Positions 7,584 through 16,535 are shown, counted from the stretch's first letter. The stretch: 64,000 bases of DNA from Rhizobium terrae (GCF_003425685.1 NZ_QJKM01000008.1:124001-188000); one strand, 5' to 3'. The notes: generated by a model not told the origin, from the sequence alone. Program-made: numbers and translations.

Positions 7584-9944
7584 ATGATCGGTGAAGAAGT
7601 CAGGCGCAAGGAAGATTTCCGGTTGATCACCGGCCGGGGCGAATATGCAGACGACCTGAAATACGAAAACACGGCCTATGCCGCCTTCGTCCGCTCGCCG
7701 CATGCGCACGCGATCATCCGCAGCATCGATACTTCCGCCGCGCTGGAAATGCCCGGCGTATTGGCCGTCGTCACCGGCGAGGATCTGGTTGCCGCCGGCA
7801 TCAAGCCGATCCCGCATGCGATCGGCAGTTCGCAATTCGGCTCCGATATCCGCATCAAGAACCGCGACGGCTCCGAGCGCGCCCGCACCCACCATCAGGC
7901 GCTGCCGACCGACAAGGCCCGCTTCGTCGGCGAGGCGATCGTCATGGTCGTCGCTGAGAGCACCAATCTCGCCAAGGACGCGGCGGAAGCCGTGATGATC
8001 GACTGGCAGGAACTGCCCGCCGTCGTGCGCGGCGTCGACGCTCTGGAAGACGGTGCGCCTCAGCTCTGGGATCACGTGCCCGGCAATCTCGCCATGGATG
8101 GCGAAGTGGGCGACCCCGCAGGCACCGCGGACGCCTTCGCCAAGGCGGCGCATGTGCTGGAATTCGAAAGCTGGGCGCAGCGCGTCACCGGTGTCCACAT
8201 GGAACCGCGCTCCTCGTCGGCCGAATACGATCCCGAAACCGGCAAGTTCACCATCCACGCTTCCGGCGGACATGGCGTGGTGATGATGCGCGAGCAGATC
8301 GCCGCCTCGCTCGGCGTCGACATGGCCTTCGTGCGTGTCAAGGCGCCCCGCGATGTCGGCGGCAATTTCGGCACCCGCAACGCCACTTATCCGGAATTCA
8401 TCGCGCTGCCCTATGCTGCCAAGCTGATCGGCCGGCCGGTCAAGCACCAGGCCGAGCGCATCGAAGCCTTCCTCTCGGATTTCCAGGGCCGCGACCTCTA
8501 TGTGAAGGCACGTCTGGCGCTCGATGAGAACGGCAAGTTCCTCGCCTTCCATTCGGTCAATACCAGCAATATCGGCGCCCATACGGTCTCCTACACCGCC
8601 CTCAACAAGGGCATCCAGCTGATGACCAGCCTCTACCGCGTGCCGGTCGCGCATGTGGAATTCCGCGCCGCGATGACCAACACGGTCTCGACCATTCCCT
8701 ACCGCAGCGCTGGCCGTCCCGAAGCGATGTACATCATCGAACGGATGATCGACCTCGCCGCCCGCAAATTCGGCTTCGATCGCATCGAACTCCGCCGTAT
8801 CAACATGATCCCGGAAGAAGAGTGTCCCTACGCCAACCCCGTCGGCGTCACCTATGACAACGGCGATTACATCGGCTGCATGGACAAGGTGCTGGACATG
8901 GCCGACTGGAAGGGTTTCGAGGCCCGCCGGGCCGAGGCGAAGTCGCGCGGAAAACTGCGCGGCATCGGCATGTCCAACTATATCGAGGGCACCAGCGGCG
9001 TGCCGCGCGAACGCGCCGAGATCACCGTCGATCCGACCTCCGGCATCGTCGACGTGGTGATCGGCACCCAGAATACGGGGCAGGGGCACGAGACCGCCTT
9101 CGCCCAGCTCGTCGGCTCCTTCCTCGGCATTTCCCACGAGGTCGTGCAGATCCGCGCCAGCGACACGGATTTCGTCTCCGCCGGCGGCGGCTCGCATTCC
9201 GGCCGGTCGCTGCGCTTCTCCTCGATCGTCATGCACAAGGCGACCGCCGAGATCATCGAACGCGGCAGGAAGATCGCCGCCTTCATGCTCGACGTGAAGC
9301 CGGAAGACATCGACTATACCGAAGGCCATTTTCGCGCCCGCGGCTCGAACGGCGTGATGAGCCTGTTCGAGGCGGCGGAAGCCGCCGAAACCGATCTCGG
9401 CCTGCCGGACGAGCTGAAGGGCGTGCTTGCCGCGATCGCCGACGAGACGACCCACGGGCTCGCCTACCCTTACGGCTCCGCCGTCTGCGAGATCGAGATC
9501 GATCCTGAGACCGGTTTCTATGAAATCCCGCGTTATTCGACGGTCGACGATGTCGGGAAGGCACTTAACCCGATGATCGTCGACGGCCAGACCCATGGCG
9601 GCATCGTGCAGGGTGCCGGCCAGGCGATGTTCGAATGGTCGCATTACGACCGCGAGACCGGCCAGAATCTGGCGGCGACCTTCATGGACTACCAGGTGGC
9701 GCGCGCCTCGGATTTCCCGAGCTTCGACACCCATATCAGCGAAGTGCCGGCGAAGAGCCATCCGCTCGGCTTCCGCCCGGGCGGGGAGGGTGGTACGACC
9801 CCGTCGCTCGGCGTCATCGTCAACACGATCACCGATGCGCTCGCCGAGCTCGGCGTCCGCCATATCGAAATGCCGGTGACGCCGTTCCGCATCTGGCAGG
9901 CGATCCAGGCAGCCAAGGCCAATCGGGGAAAGTCCATTCAGTGA
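7584..9944 (+). CDS. Molybdopterin-dependent hydroxylase large subunit (CoxL/xanthine dehydrogenase family)
   Basis: The 786-residue protein begins MIGEEVRRKEDFRLITGRGEYADD, the standard start of large subunits, so the ATG at 7584 with AGGGAGGAAT upstream is preferred to earlier starts. Further marks are AFVRSPHAHA, GGNFGTRN near residue 258, YRSAGRPE at 373-380 (like form-II CoxL rather than the AYRCSFR of true CO dehydrogenase), and GEGGTTPS near residue 735 with the catalytic-type Glu. Enzymes of this family hydroxylate N-heterocycles or aldehydes. No FeS or FAD subunit gene adjoins it. Confidence 0.93.
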   Translation: MIGEEVRRKEDFRLITGRGEYADDLKYENTAYAAFVRSPHAHAIIRSIDTSAALEMPGVLAVVTGEDLVAAGIKPIPHAIGSSQFGSDIRIKNRDGSERARTHHQALPTDKARFVGEAIVMVVAESTNLAKDAAEAVMIDWQELPAVVRGVDALEDGAPQLWDHVPGNLAMDGEVGDPAGTADAFAKAAHVLEFESWAQRVTGVHMEPRSSSAEYDPETGKFTIHASGGHGVVMMREQIAASLGVDMAFVRVKAPRDVGGNFGTRNATYPEFIALPYAAKLIGRPVKHQAERIEAFLSDFQGRDLYVKARLALDENGKFLAFHSVNTSNIGAHTVSYTALNKGIQLMTSLYRVPVAHVEFRAAMTNTVSTIPYRSAGRPEAMYIIERMIDLAARKFGFDRIELRRINMIPEEECPYANPVGVTYDNGDYIGCMDKVLDMADWKGFEARRAEAKSRGKLRGIGMSNYIEGTSGVPRERAEITVDPTSGIVDVVIGTQNTGQGHETAFAQLVGSFLGISHEVVQIRASDTDFVSAGGGSHSGRSLRFSSIVMHKATAEIIERGRKIAAFMLDVKPEDIDYTEGHFRARGSNGVMSLFEAAEAAETDLGLPDELKGVLAAIADETTHGLAYPYGSAVCEIEIDPETGFYEIPRYSTVDDVGKALNPMIVDGQTHGGIVQGAGQAMFEWSHYDRETGQNLAATFMDYQVARASDFPSFDTHISEVPAKSHPLGFRPGGEGGTTPSLGVIVNTITDALAELGVRHIEMPVTPFRIWQAIQAAKANRGKSIQ

Positions 9945-9975
9945 ATACGAGGCGGAAGCCCATGAGGAGGAAGAA

Positions 9976-10698
9976 ATGTCCGAAGTCCTGATTTCCACGA
10001 GGGGGAACGTCCTCGAGATCGTCCTCAACCGCCCCGACAAGGGCAATGCGCTCACGCCGGAAATGGCGGACACCATCACCGCCGCGCTGAGGTCGCTTCC
10101 GCCGGAAACCCGCGTCGTGCTGATGAAGGCGAACGGCCCGGATTTCTGCACCGGGAGAGCCGCCGCGATGCCCGCCCCCGGCATCCGCGCCACCGCGCTC
10201 GACCTGCGCGGCGCGATCTCCGATCCGGTGCTCGATTTCTATGAAGTGCTGCGCGAAATCCCGGTTCCGTTCATCACCGCCGTCAGCGGCAAGGCCGCCG
10301 GCGTCGGCTGCGCCATCGCGGCTCTGGCGGATGTTGCGATCGCCGCCGACACCGCCACCTTCCAGGTGCCGGAAATGAACCACGACATCGCCCCGACGCT
10401 GGTTCTGAACGCGCTCGCCGACCGCATCTCGCGCGCCGCTCTCGCCCGTATGGTCTTCACCCGCGACATCATACCGGCCGCCGAAGCCAAGGTTCTCGGC
10501 GTCATCGGTATCACCGTTCCCGCCGACGGCCTCGACGCCGAAGTTACCCGCGTCGTCGGCCAGCTCGAAAAGAACTCGGTCCCGACCGTGCGTGGCATCA
10601 AGGCATTCATTTCGATGAGCCCGGAGACATCGTTCGCGTCGCGCAAGGAACTCGCCGCGCTGATCAACTGCGTCGCGACGGCGGAGAAGTTCAGGTAG
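9976..10698 (+). CDS. Enoyl-CoA hydratase/isomerase family protein
   Basis: The 240-residue crotonase-fold protein has NRPDKGNALTPEM at the N-terminus, an oxyanion-hole loop in FCTGRAAA, and the second oxyanion segment GKAAGVGCAIAALADVAIAA near residues 97-116. The usual catalytic Glu positions are not clearly conserved, so isomerase, hydratase or hydrolase chemistry is open. It follows the molybdenum hydroxylase by 31 bases with GAGGAGGAAG as ribosome site and probably shares its transcript. Its stop overlaps the convergent parE stop. Confidence 0.9.
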   Translation: MSEVLISTRGNVLEIVLNRPDKGNALTPEMADTITAALRSLPPETRVVLMKANGPDFCTGRAAAMPAPGIRATALDLRGAISDPVLDFYEVLREIPVPFITAVSGKAAGVGCAIAALADVAIAADTATFQVPEMNHDIAPTLVLNALADRISRAALARMVFTRDIIPAAEAKVLGVIGITVPADGLDAEVTRVVGQLEKNSVPTVRGIKAFISMSPETSFASRKELAALINCVATAEKFR

Positions 10699-11026
10699 AA
10701 CCGGAAAAGGTTGATTTTAGGCGTTGTCTGAGCATTTCAGGCCTGATGTTTCGGCCGCGCCTGAAAACGCCTAGAATAATCACAAGATCATCTTCGATTG
10801 CGAAAGCTATCGATGCGCTGCGTCGGTAACCGATGATGCGTAGTTTCGGTACCGCGCCCTGACGAACCGTTCCACGTTCCGGAAATGGAAGAAGGCCTTC
10901 GACAAGGTCGTAAATACCACCAACATAGTCGCCCGCCGTAACAGGGCCGGCTGCTGCGCTTATCGCGTCATAGATTGCATCGAGCTCCATTTCGGCCAGT
11001 TCGTGCAAACGAATGCGGTAGTTCAT
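10691..11026 (-). CDS. parE: ParE/RelE-family toxin
   Basis: The 111-residue protein has the ParE pattern: an early helix with LAEMELDAIYDAI, a middle LVEGLLPFPERGT, and the strand pair KLRIIGYRRSASIAFAIEDDLVIILGVFRRG. ParE toxins typically inhibit DNA gyrase. The gene lies 3 bases downstream of a ParD-like antitoxin. The last 8 bases overlap the end of the enoyl-CoA hydratase gene on the other strand. Confidence 0.85.
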   Translation of the reverse strand: MNYRIRLHELAEMELDAIYDAISAAAGPVTAGDYVGGIYDLVEGLLPFPERGTVRQGAVPKLRIIGYRRSASIAFAIEDDLVIILGVFRRGRNIRPEMLRQRLKSTFSGST

Positions 11027-11029
11027 CCG

Positions 11030-11299
11030 CTATCTGGCTTTCGCCATCTCAGTTTTGTGCTTTTTTTCAAAACGAGCACGGGCGGCGTCGAATGAAACCG
11101 CCTTGGATGGATCGTTCTTCAGGTCAGCATAGCGGTTGGGAATTTCTTTCGACAGCCATTCTTCAAGCTCGGCTTCGAATTCCTGAAGCATTTCCAGCCC
11201 GGCGTGAATGACGTCGTTGCGATCGTTGTAGCGGCCGGACTCAAGCTGCCGCTGAATGAATTGCTCATCTTGCTCGGGTAACGTTTCGTGACGGGACAT
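11030..11299 (-). CDS. parD: ParD-like antitoxin
   Basis: The 89-residue protein has a short ribbon-helix-helix-type N-terminus (DEQFIQRQLESGRYNDRNDVIHAGLEML) followed by an acidic, Glu-rich region and a basic tail, as in ParD/type II antitoxins of the CopG family. It would bind and neutralise ParE and repress the pair. The module sits between catabolic genes that it does not share a direction with on the left side. Confidence 0.85.
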   Translation of the reverse strand: MSRHETLPEQDEQFIQRQLESGRYNDRNDVIHAGLEMLQEFEAELEEWLSKEIPNRYADLKNDPSKAVSFDAARARFEKKHKTEMAKAR

Positions 11300-11349
11300 G
11301 ACAATCTCCTTACCTCAATTATGGAATGAGGGAGGAGGCTCCGCAATAC

Positions 11350-12288
11350 CTAAAGCCCCAGTCCCTCCGTCACGAACTCCTCCAACGCCTCCGTCGCCGC
11401 CGGGGAGATCGCCACGATTGCCCGCGCATCCAGATCGAAGACGATCGCGATCGACTGCATCGAGCCGTAGACCCGGCCGGTGAACGGATCGACCATCCAG
11501 AAAATGAGCGACATGGTGCGCTTGTCGGCCTTCTGCAGGCCAGCCCAGATCTCGAAACAATCGCCGATGCGCGGTGTTTCGCCATAAACGATGCGGAATT
11601 CCAAGACCGCGCCGCCCACCTTTCCGGGTGGCGTCTCCGCAAGTTCCGCAACGCAGGCGCGCAGCGGCCCGGTGAGCTGCTTCACCCCGCTGCCGACGGC
11701 GCCGATGAACTTCTGGGAAACCATGCGACCGAACGCATCGCAGCTGTCCCGTTCGATCAGGCTCATGGCAGTGCGCTTCAGCCCCAGGTGGATCGCCCGG
11801 TCGCGGGAGGCTGTGACTGTGACCGGGTCGTCATCCGTGCCGCGCGGCGCGGCCTCCTTCGGCGTTTCGACGAGCGATGCCGCGGCCTTTTCCCGAAAGG
11901 CGTCCGGCCAGGCAAGCGGCGTCGCGCCATCGGCGGCCTGCACATGCGTCAGCCGTACCCGGAAGGTCGCGGCGACCTGTCCGCTTTCGCTGTGATGCAG
12001 AACGAGCACGGCAAAGGCCATCGTCTCGCCGACCTCCAGGAAGCCTGCGGTCATATGCAGCGGCGCGCCGCCATGCGCCTCGCGGTGGAAGCGGATATGG
12101 TGTTCGTTGAAGGCGATGGTCGTGACGGCATCCGGCGAGAACAGGCCGGGCAGGCCGTTGAAGCCGAAGAGCATGGCAAGCCCTTCGTTGGCGCGGGCCA
12201 CATAATACTGGGTGTTCCAGTGGCCCATCTCGTCCACCTCCCACTGGCGCGCGCTGCCCCGCCACACTTCGATCATTTCGACACTCAC
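11350..12288 (-). CDS. Thioesterase-like protein with two hotdog domains
   Basis: The 312-residue protein starts with a GTG at 12288 that overlaps the stop of the alcohol dehydrogenase gene (GTGA). AGGAGG lies just upstream. The N-terminal half has DEMGHWNTQYYVARANEG, a 4-hydroxybenzoyl-CoA-thioesterase-like hotdog start with the catalytic-type Asp. The second half (FGRMVSQKFIG, VVYGE-like strands) is a further hotdog repeat. Such proteins cleave acyl-CoA thioesters. Tight coupling to the dehydrogenase suggests both act on one substrate chain. Confidence 0.75.
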   Translation of the reverse strand: MSVEMIEVWRGSARQWEVDEMGHWNTQYYVARANEGLAMLFGFNGLPGLFSPDAVTTIAFNEHHIRFHREAHGGAPLHMTAGFLEVGETMAFAVLVLHHSESGQVAATFRVRLTHVQAADGATPLAWPDAFREKAAASLVETPKEAAPRGTDDDPVTVTASRDRAIHLGLKRTAMSLIERDSCDAFGRMVSQKFIGAVGSGVKQLTGPLRACVAELAETPPGKVGGAVLEFRIVYGETPRIGDCFEIWAGLQKADKRTMSLIFWMVDPFTGRVYGSMQSIAIVFDLDARAIVAISPAATEALEEFVTEGLGL

Positions 12289-13343
12289 GCTATGTCCTCC
12301 TGAAGCACGATCCGGCCCTTCACGGCACCCTTGTGCAGCCTTGCCATCGCGTCGTTGATCTCGGACTTCGGCACGGCCTCGTAGGGGATGGCGGCAAGCC
12401 TTCCGGTCCTTGCCAGGTCCACGAGGTCGCGCAACTCCTGCAGCGAACCGGTGATGCTGCCGATCAGGCTCAAACCGCCCTGCGCCATGCGCATGGTCGG
12501 AATGGTGAACTGGCCACCGAACATGCCGACCATGATAATGCGCCCGCCGCGTGCAAGCGCCGGGAAGGAGAAAGCGACCGTTTCGCTGTTGTTGACGAAA
12601 TCGATGATCGTGCGCACCGGCCTGCCGACCGCGTCAACGATCTTCTTCGTTACGTCTTCGCCGGTGGAAAGCACCGCCTTGTGGGCGCCGGCCCCCATCG
12701 CCGTCTTCAGCTTTTCCTCGGACACATCCACCACGACGATGTTTTCATGCCCGAGCGCCTTGAGGATGACGATGCCGCTCAACCCCAGCCCGCCGGCGCC
12801 GACCACGACGATCGCCTCGTCGGAACGCGCCGGCATGGCCTTGGCGATGGCCGAATAGGCGGTGAGGCCCGAGCAGGCATAGGTGGCGGCAAGCGCTGGG
12901 TCGAGATCGCCGGTATCGATCAGGTAGCGGCTCGCCGGCACGACCACATGGCTGCCGAAGCCACCCGGCCGGCGCATGCCGAGCGGACGGCCCTGCATGC
13001 ACAGGTTCTCCCGGCCGGCCCGGCAGGTTTCGCATTCGCCGCAGCCGAGCCAGGGATAAACAAGACGGCGCTCGCCGACCTTCACATCCGTCACATCGGG
13101 GCCGATGGCGGCGACGGTGCCGAGAATCTCATGGCCAAGCGTCAGCGGGTGCTTCATGCCGATGCTGTCGATCGAGACCTTTTTGTCGCCCATGTCGAAC
13201 ACGCCTTTCCAGAGCGTGATGTCCGAATGGCAGAGGCCGCAATGGGAGACCGATACGACCACTTCGCCGCCCACCGGCCGGGGCGTCGTCTCCTCGACTT
13301 CGCGCAGTACTTCCGACGCCTGAAAAACCTGCCATGACCGCAT
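12285..13343 (-). CDS. Zinc-dependent alcohol dehydrogenase (MDR family)
   Basis: The 352-residue medium-chain dehydrogenase has HCGLCHSDITLWKG with the first catalytic Cys, GHEILGTV with the His, a four-Cys structural zinc loop in CGECETCRAGRENLC, and an NAD-binding VVVGAGGLGLSGI segment. The ATG at 13343 is preferred because GGGAGGAG precedes it and MRSWQVFQASEVL is the normal family start. It resembles the benzyl-alcohol or 6-hydroxyhexanoate type. It overlaps the thioesterase gene by 4 bases. Confidence 0.92.
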   Translation of the reverse strand: MRSWQVFQASEVLREVEETTPRPVGGEVVVSVSHCGLCHSDITLWKGVFDMGDKKVSIDSIGMKHPLTLGHEILGTVAAIGPDVTDVKVGERRLVYPWLGCGECETCRAGRENLCMQGRPLGMRRPGGFGSHVVVPASRYLIDTGDLDPALAATYACSGLTAYSAIAKAMPARSDEAIVVVGAGGLGLSGIVILKALGHENIVVVDVSEEKLKTAMGAGAHKAVLSTGEDVTKKIVDAVGRPVRTIIDFVNNSETVAFSFPALARGGRIIMVGMFGGQFTIPTMRMAQGGLSLIGSITGSLQELRDLVDLARTGRLAAIPYEAVPKSEINDAMARLHKGAVKGRIVLQEDIA

Positions 13344-13364
13344 AATTCTGCTCCTCCCAGATGC

Positions 13365-13377
13365 ATGCCAAAGGCAT
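13365..13377. promoter_or_regulatory. Short palindrome upstream of the alcohol dehydrogenase gene
   Basis: ATGCC-AAA-GGCAT is a perfect dyad 22 bases upstream of the coding start. It could be the operator of the neighbouring MarR protein, but no second copy was found. Confidence 0.3.
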
Positions 13378-13502
13378 ATCAGGCTGCCTGTTATGTGGCA
13401 ATTGGGAAATGGCACCTCTGCCGGTCAGCATAGGCCGTGACGAGTGGCAGCGGTTTCGCTGCGAGGCGTTGTCCGGCGGGTCGAAATGGACGGGCGAGAG
13501 GA

Positions 13503-14015
13503 CTACTCTCCTTTTTCTCCCGCTTCGATCGCGGCTTCCGCCCCGGCAATCGCCTTGTCCAGCAGCGCGAGAAAAGCCTGCCGCTCCTGCGGCGAGAGGT
13601 TCCGCAGCAGGTCCGCTTCGTGTTCCGGTATGGAAGCCTCCACCAGTGCGGCCGCCTCGATGCCGGCCTGCGTCAGCCGCAATTCGTAAACGCGCCCGTC
13701 TTCCGCCGAGCGGTCCCGTTCGACGAGCTTCTGCTTGATGAGGGGCGTGAGCGACTGGATCAGCGTCGGCGCCTCGATCCTGAGCCGCCGGGCAAGGGCG
13801 ATCTGGCTGATGCCGGGATGGCTGCGGATCAGAAGCAGCACGCCGCCCTGGACCGGCGTGACGGAAAGCCCGCGGGTGCGGAACCAGCCCTGCCAGTGAC
13901 TGCCGAACAGCGATTGCAGCCGCCGGATGCGGATGCCGACGATGCCGGGCAGCAGGGCGGCCGGGTCGGCTTCGTGATCGTCCTCTGCGTCCGGCGTCCT
14001 CGGGCCGGAACTCAT
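13503..14015 (-). CDS. MarR family transcriptional regulator
   Basis: The 170-residue protein has a MarR winged helix: LSVTPVQGGVLLLIRSHPGISQIALARRLRIEAPTLIQSL, then the wing with RDRSAEDGRVYELRLT near residues 110-125. MarR proteins usually respond to aromatic acids or their CoA esters. The ATG overlaps the stop of the fumarylpyruvate-hydrolase-like gene (ATGA), so it is the last gene of the gentisate operon and probably its regulator. Confidence 0.92.
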   Translation of the reverse strand: MSSGPRTPDAEDDHEADPAALLPGIVGIRIRRLQSLFGSHWQGWFRTRGLSVTPVQGGVLLLIRSHPGISQIALARRLRIEAPTLIQSLTPLIKQKLVERDRSAEDGRVYELRLTQAGIEAAALVEASIPEHEADLLRNLSPQERQAFLALLDKAIAGAEAAIEAGEKGE

Positions 14016-14881
14016 TTCCTGTCCCAGTTGTCGTAAACCTTCACATCCATCGAGCCGATACCTTCGAACGTGCCGTGCAGCACGTCGCCGGCGGCGATCG
14101 GGGCCACGCCTTCCGGCGTGCCGGTCATGATGATGTCGCCAGGATGAAGCGTATAGGCCTTGGAGGCAAATTCGATCAGCTTCTGGACGTTGAAGATCAG
14201 CATTTTGGTGTTCGATTTCTGGCGCGTCTCGCCGCCGATCGTCAGCTCGAAATCGAGGTTGTTAGGCTCGGGGATCTCGTCCGCCGTCACCACATAGGGG
14301 CCGAGCACGCTGAACGTGTCGAGCGACTTGCGATAACTGCGCTCTTCCGGGCCGCGGATGGTGATGTCGTAGCAGATCGCATAACCGGCGACGTAATCCA
14401 GTGCCTCGGTTTCGGAAATCCGAAAACCCTTTTTGCCGATGATGACCGCAAGTTCGATCTCATGGTCGGTGCGGCGGTCGTTCCAGTCGACGACCACGCC
14501 TTCCGAGGGACCGATCAGCGAACTGGTCGCCTTCAGGAAGACGCCCGCCTCGGCAATCGGCTTGATCTTCATGCCGTGATGCAGCTGGTCGCTGTCGAGC
14601 ACCTCGTCGAGATGCAGGCGGTAGTTGACCGGTGCGCCGACGATCTTGCCCGGATTGGCGATCGGGCTCAAGAGCGCCACATCGGCGAGCTTCTTCGAAG
14701 GTGCCGTCTTCGCCATTTCCTCCATGAGGGGCCGCAGTTCGGCGAAATGCGCCATGAGCTGGTCGCCATGCGGGAAGGGGTAGCGGTAGTTCGGCAGGCG
14801 GTCGAGCACGGCGGTGACATCCTTCACCTCGTCGCCGATCACCACGCCCAGACGATGATCGTCAAAGCGACAGAAACGCAT
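14012..14881 (-). CDS. Fumarylacetoacetate-hydrolase family protein, probable fumarylpyruvate hydrolase
   Basis: The 289-residue protein has FAH-family marks: KIVGAPVNYRLHLDE, the metal-binding DHEIELAVIIGKKG, GYAICYDITIRG and the C-terminal MTGTPEGVAPI. The family cleaves C-C bonds of fumaryl- or acylpyruvates with a divalent metal. It directly follows gentisate dioxygenase, so fumarylpyruvate cleavage to fumarate and pyruvate is the likely role. A maleylpyruvate isomerase gene is not seen nearby. Confidence 0.88.
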   Translation of the reverse strand: MRFCRFDDHRLGVVIGDEVKDVTAVLDRLPNYRYPFPHGDQLMAHFAELRPLMEEMAKTAPSKKLADVALLSPIANPGKIVGAPVNYRLHLDEVLDSDQLHHGMKIKPIAEAGVFLKATSSLIGPSEGVVVDWNDRRTDHEIELAVIIGKKGFRISETEALDYVAGYAICYDITIRGPEERSYRKSLDTFSVLGPYVVTADEIPEPNNLDFELTIGGETRQKSNTKMLIFNVQKLIEFASKAYTLHPGDIIMTGTPEGVAPIAAGDVLHGTFEGIGSMDVKVYDNWDRK

Positions 14882-14926
14882 TTTTCTCTCCTCGGGTGTT
14901 CTGAACTCTGGAGCGGGGCATCCGGA

Positions 14927-15976
14927 TCAAGCCCGGACGCGATCCTCTCGGAAATAACCGAGCTTCTCCTGGGCAACGCGGTCGGAGAAGCAGAAAACGA
15001 CGACATCCTCGTTCGCCTTGAACGAGCGCCACGACCAGCCGGGCACGATGATGACGTCCTTCGGGCCGAAATCGAAGGTCTTTGCGCCGATCGCGATCGA
15101 GCCCGTGCCTTCCGCGATGCACATGACGATATGGTCCGTCGAGCGGATCTTCGCCGTCTCCATGCCCTTCGGGAAATGGCTCAGCCAGGCCGACATGGTG
15201 GGCATGGTCCAGCCGCCGTCGAGCGGGTTGGCATAGCGCAGCGTCGTGCCGATATGGGCGTCGATCGCTTCGCCGCGCGAAGCCCGGTACAGCGCCTCGC
15301 GGCTGCGTTCGTAAGGGTAGTTGAAGATCGGCGTCGTCTGGCCGTAGGGGCTGGTGCCGCCGATCGGCAGCATGCCGGAACCGAAACGGGCAAGTGAATC
15401 GCCCTCCGGCCGCAGGATCTCCTGTTCGGCGTCGTTGTAGTCCTCGCGGAACACCGCTTCGAAGAAGGCGATCATCGGCACGTCGAGACCGTCCAGCCAG
15501 GCGGCCGGGTCGGAGCCGTCATTGCCGTGGTCGTGCCAGGCCCAGACCGGGGTGATGACGAAATCGCCGAAAGCCATGCGGGTGCGCTCGCCGCCGACGG
15601 ATGTATAGGCGTCGGTGCCTTCCAGCATGAAGCGCAGCGCAGACGGCGTATGGCGATGCGCGGGCGCCACTTCGCCCGGCATGATGATCTGGATGCCGGC
15701 GTAAAGCGTCGAGGTGGCGCGCGATTGGCCCGGGAAGGACGGGTTCTCGAGGATCAGCACACGGCGCTCGGCCTCTTCGGCGGTGAGCAGGTTGCCGGAT
15801 TCGAGAATTAGCGGGCGGATCTCGTCGTACCGCCAGCGGTGCGCCTGCGCCTTCGACGTGGGCTCCGGCGGCAGCATGCCCTTCATCACTTCCCAGAGCG
15901 GCGCCATGTTGTGCGGCTTGAGCCGCCCGTAAAATTCCTCGCGTTTCGCGATGGTCGCCGCATCGATCTCGTGCAT
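14927..15976 (-). CDS. Gentisate 1,2-dioxygenase
   Basis: The 349-residue bicupin protein has the Fe-binding His pair H107 and H109 in APAHRHTPSALRF and a third-ligand region around H148/H150 (VWAWHDHGN). A second cupin occupies the C-terminal half (GMETAKIRSTDHIVMCIAEG). Gentisate dioxygenases open gentisate to maleylpyruvate. The ATG at 15976 sits behind GAGGAGGAGG. The promoter upstream carries a GTATAC box like those beside the GntR gene 12 kb away. Confidence 0.92.
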   Translation of the reverse strand: MHEIDAATIAKREEFYGRLKPHNMAPLWEVMKGMLPPEPTSKAQAHRWRYDEIRPLILESGNLLTAEEAERRVLILENPSFPGQSRATSTLYAGIQIIMPGEVAPAHRHTPSALRFMLEGTDAYTSVGGERTRMAFGDFVITPVWAWHDHGNDGSDPAAWLDGLDVPMIAFFEAVFREDYNDAEQEILRPEGDSLARFGSGMLPIGGTSPYGQTTPIFNYPYERSREALYRASRGEAIDAHIGTTLRYANPLDGGWTMPTMSAWLSHFPKGMETAKIRSTDHIVMCIAEGTGSIAIGAKTFDFGPKDVIIVPGWSWRSFKANEDVVVFCFSDRVAQEKLGYFREDRVRA

Positions 15977-16015
15977 GGAATCCTCCTCCTCGGCTCCTCC
16001 AGCCACGGATCGTAA

Positions 16016-16043
16016 GGTATACTAATTATTTTGAGGGCGTCAA
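16016..16043 (-). promoter_or_regulatory. Promoter of the gentisate operon with GTATAC box
   Basis: On the minus strand TTGACG (16043-16038) and TATACC (16021-16016) are spaced by 16 bases. The -10 overlaps GTATACC, the same core found at 4430 and 4492. It lies about 40 bases upstream of the dioxygenase start. Confidence 0.6.
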
Positions 16044-16193
16044 TTGCGGAAGGGATCCTACGCATCTCTGCTCCAACTGCAAAGGGCGCTACGGATTTTA
16101 AAGGTAACGCTGACCCAAGGCTTTGACATCCACATTCCCTGAAAAAAAGCAGCAGGGATGTCGATCCATATGTATGTCGTGCCAGAGTTCCAT

Positions 16194-16535
16194 TTAGAAA
16201 TGGTCAGCCAGCAAGAGCGGGTCGATTGTATCTCTCAGTATAAGACGCAGAATCTTCCCCCATTTACCTTTTGTGATACTTACTTCTTCTACTCTTTCTA
16301 CCGAAGACCAAACGATGAGTTTGTAGGAGGGCTGATGTACGATGCCCTCTGACGAAATCGATATGAAAGGCTTCCTGAAATTTACCGAGATCCCCGGTAC
16401 GTCGTATACAGCAAACCAAAGGACGAGATGATCAAATATAATATCGCCATGTCTGCCGATGTCAGTCGATTCGTCCCATCGATCAAGATAAGCGATTCGA
16501 ATTGCCTTCGGCTCGAATTCACCTCTCCGCCGCAC
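16194..16535 (-). pseudogene. Degraded membrane-anchored PH-like protein
   Basis: The C-terminal 60 residues (KPFISISSEGIVHQPSY, then LIVWSSVERVEEVSI, then LRLILRD) look like the soluble beta domain of small STM3941-type bacterial proteins, in which it follows two membrane helices. Here the preceding residues are not hydrophobic. Instead, a helix-like stretch (ILYLIISSFGLLYTTY) is encoded at 16450-16382 in a different frame and ends in a stop next to the domain. A one-base shift therefore seems to have broken the gene. Base composition is clearly AT-richer than its neighbours. Confidence 0.45.

Noticed and set aside
7584..9944. True carbon monoxide dehydrogenase large subunit
   Set aside because: The AYRCSFR active-site loop is absent (YRSAGRPE instead) and coxM/coxS are missing.
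7509..10193. Minus-strand open frame of about 890 codons opposite the molybdenum hydroxylase gene
   Set aside because: Antisense shadow of two clear genes with composition typical of GC-rich noncoding frames.
11030..11299. Link between the ParDE module and the catabolic genes
   Set aside because: It has its own coupled organisation and only an 8-base overlap with a convergent gene; nothing suggests a pathway role.
16158..16352. Plus-strand frame in the AT-rich patch, and a further plus-strand stretch to about 16542
   Set aside because: Protein-like in places, but the opposite strand has a recognisable PH-like domain; no start or ribosome site supports the plus strand.
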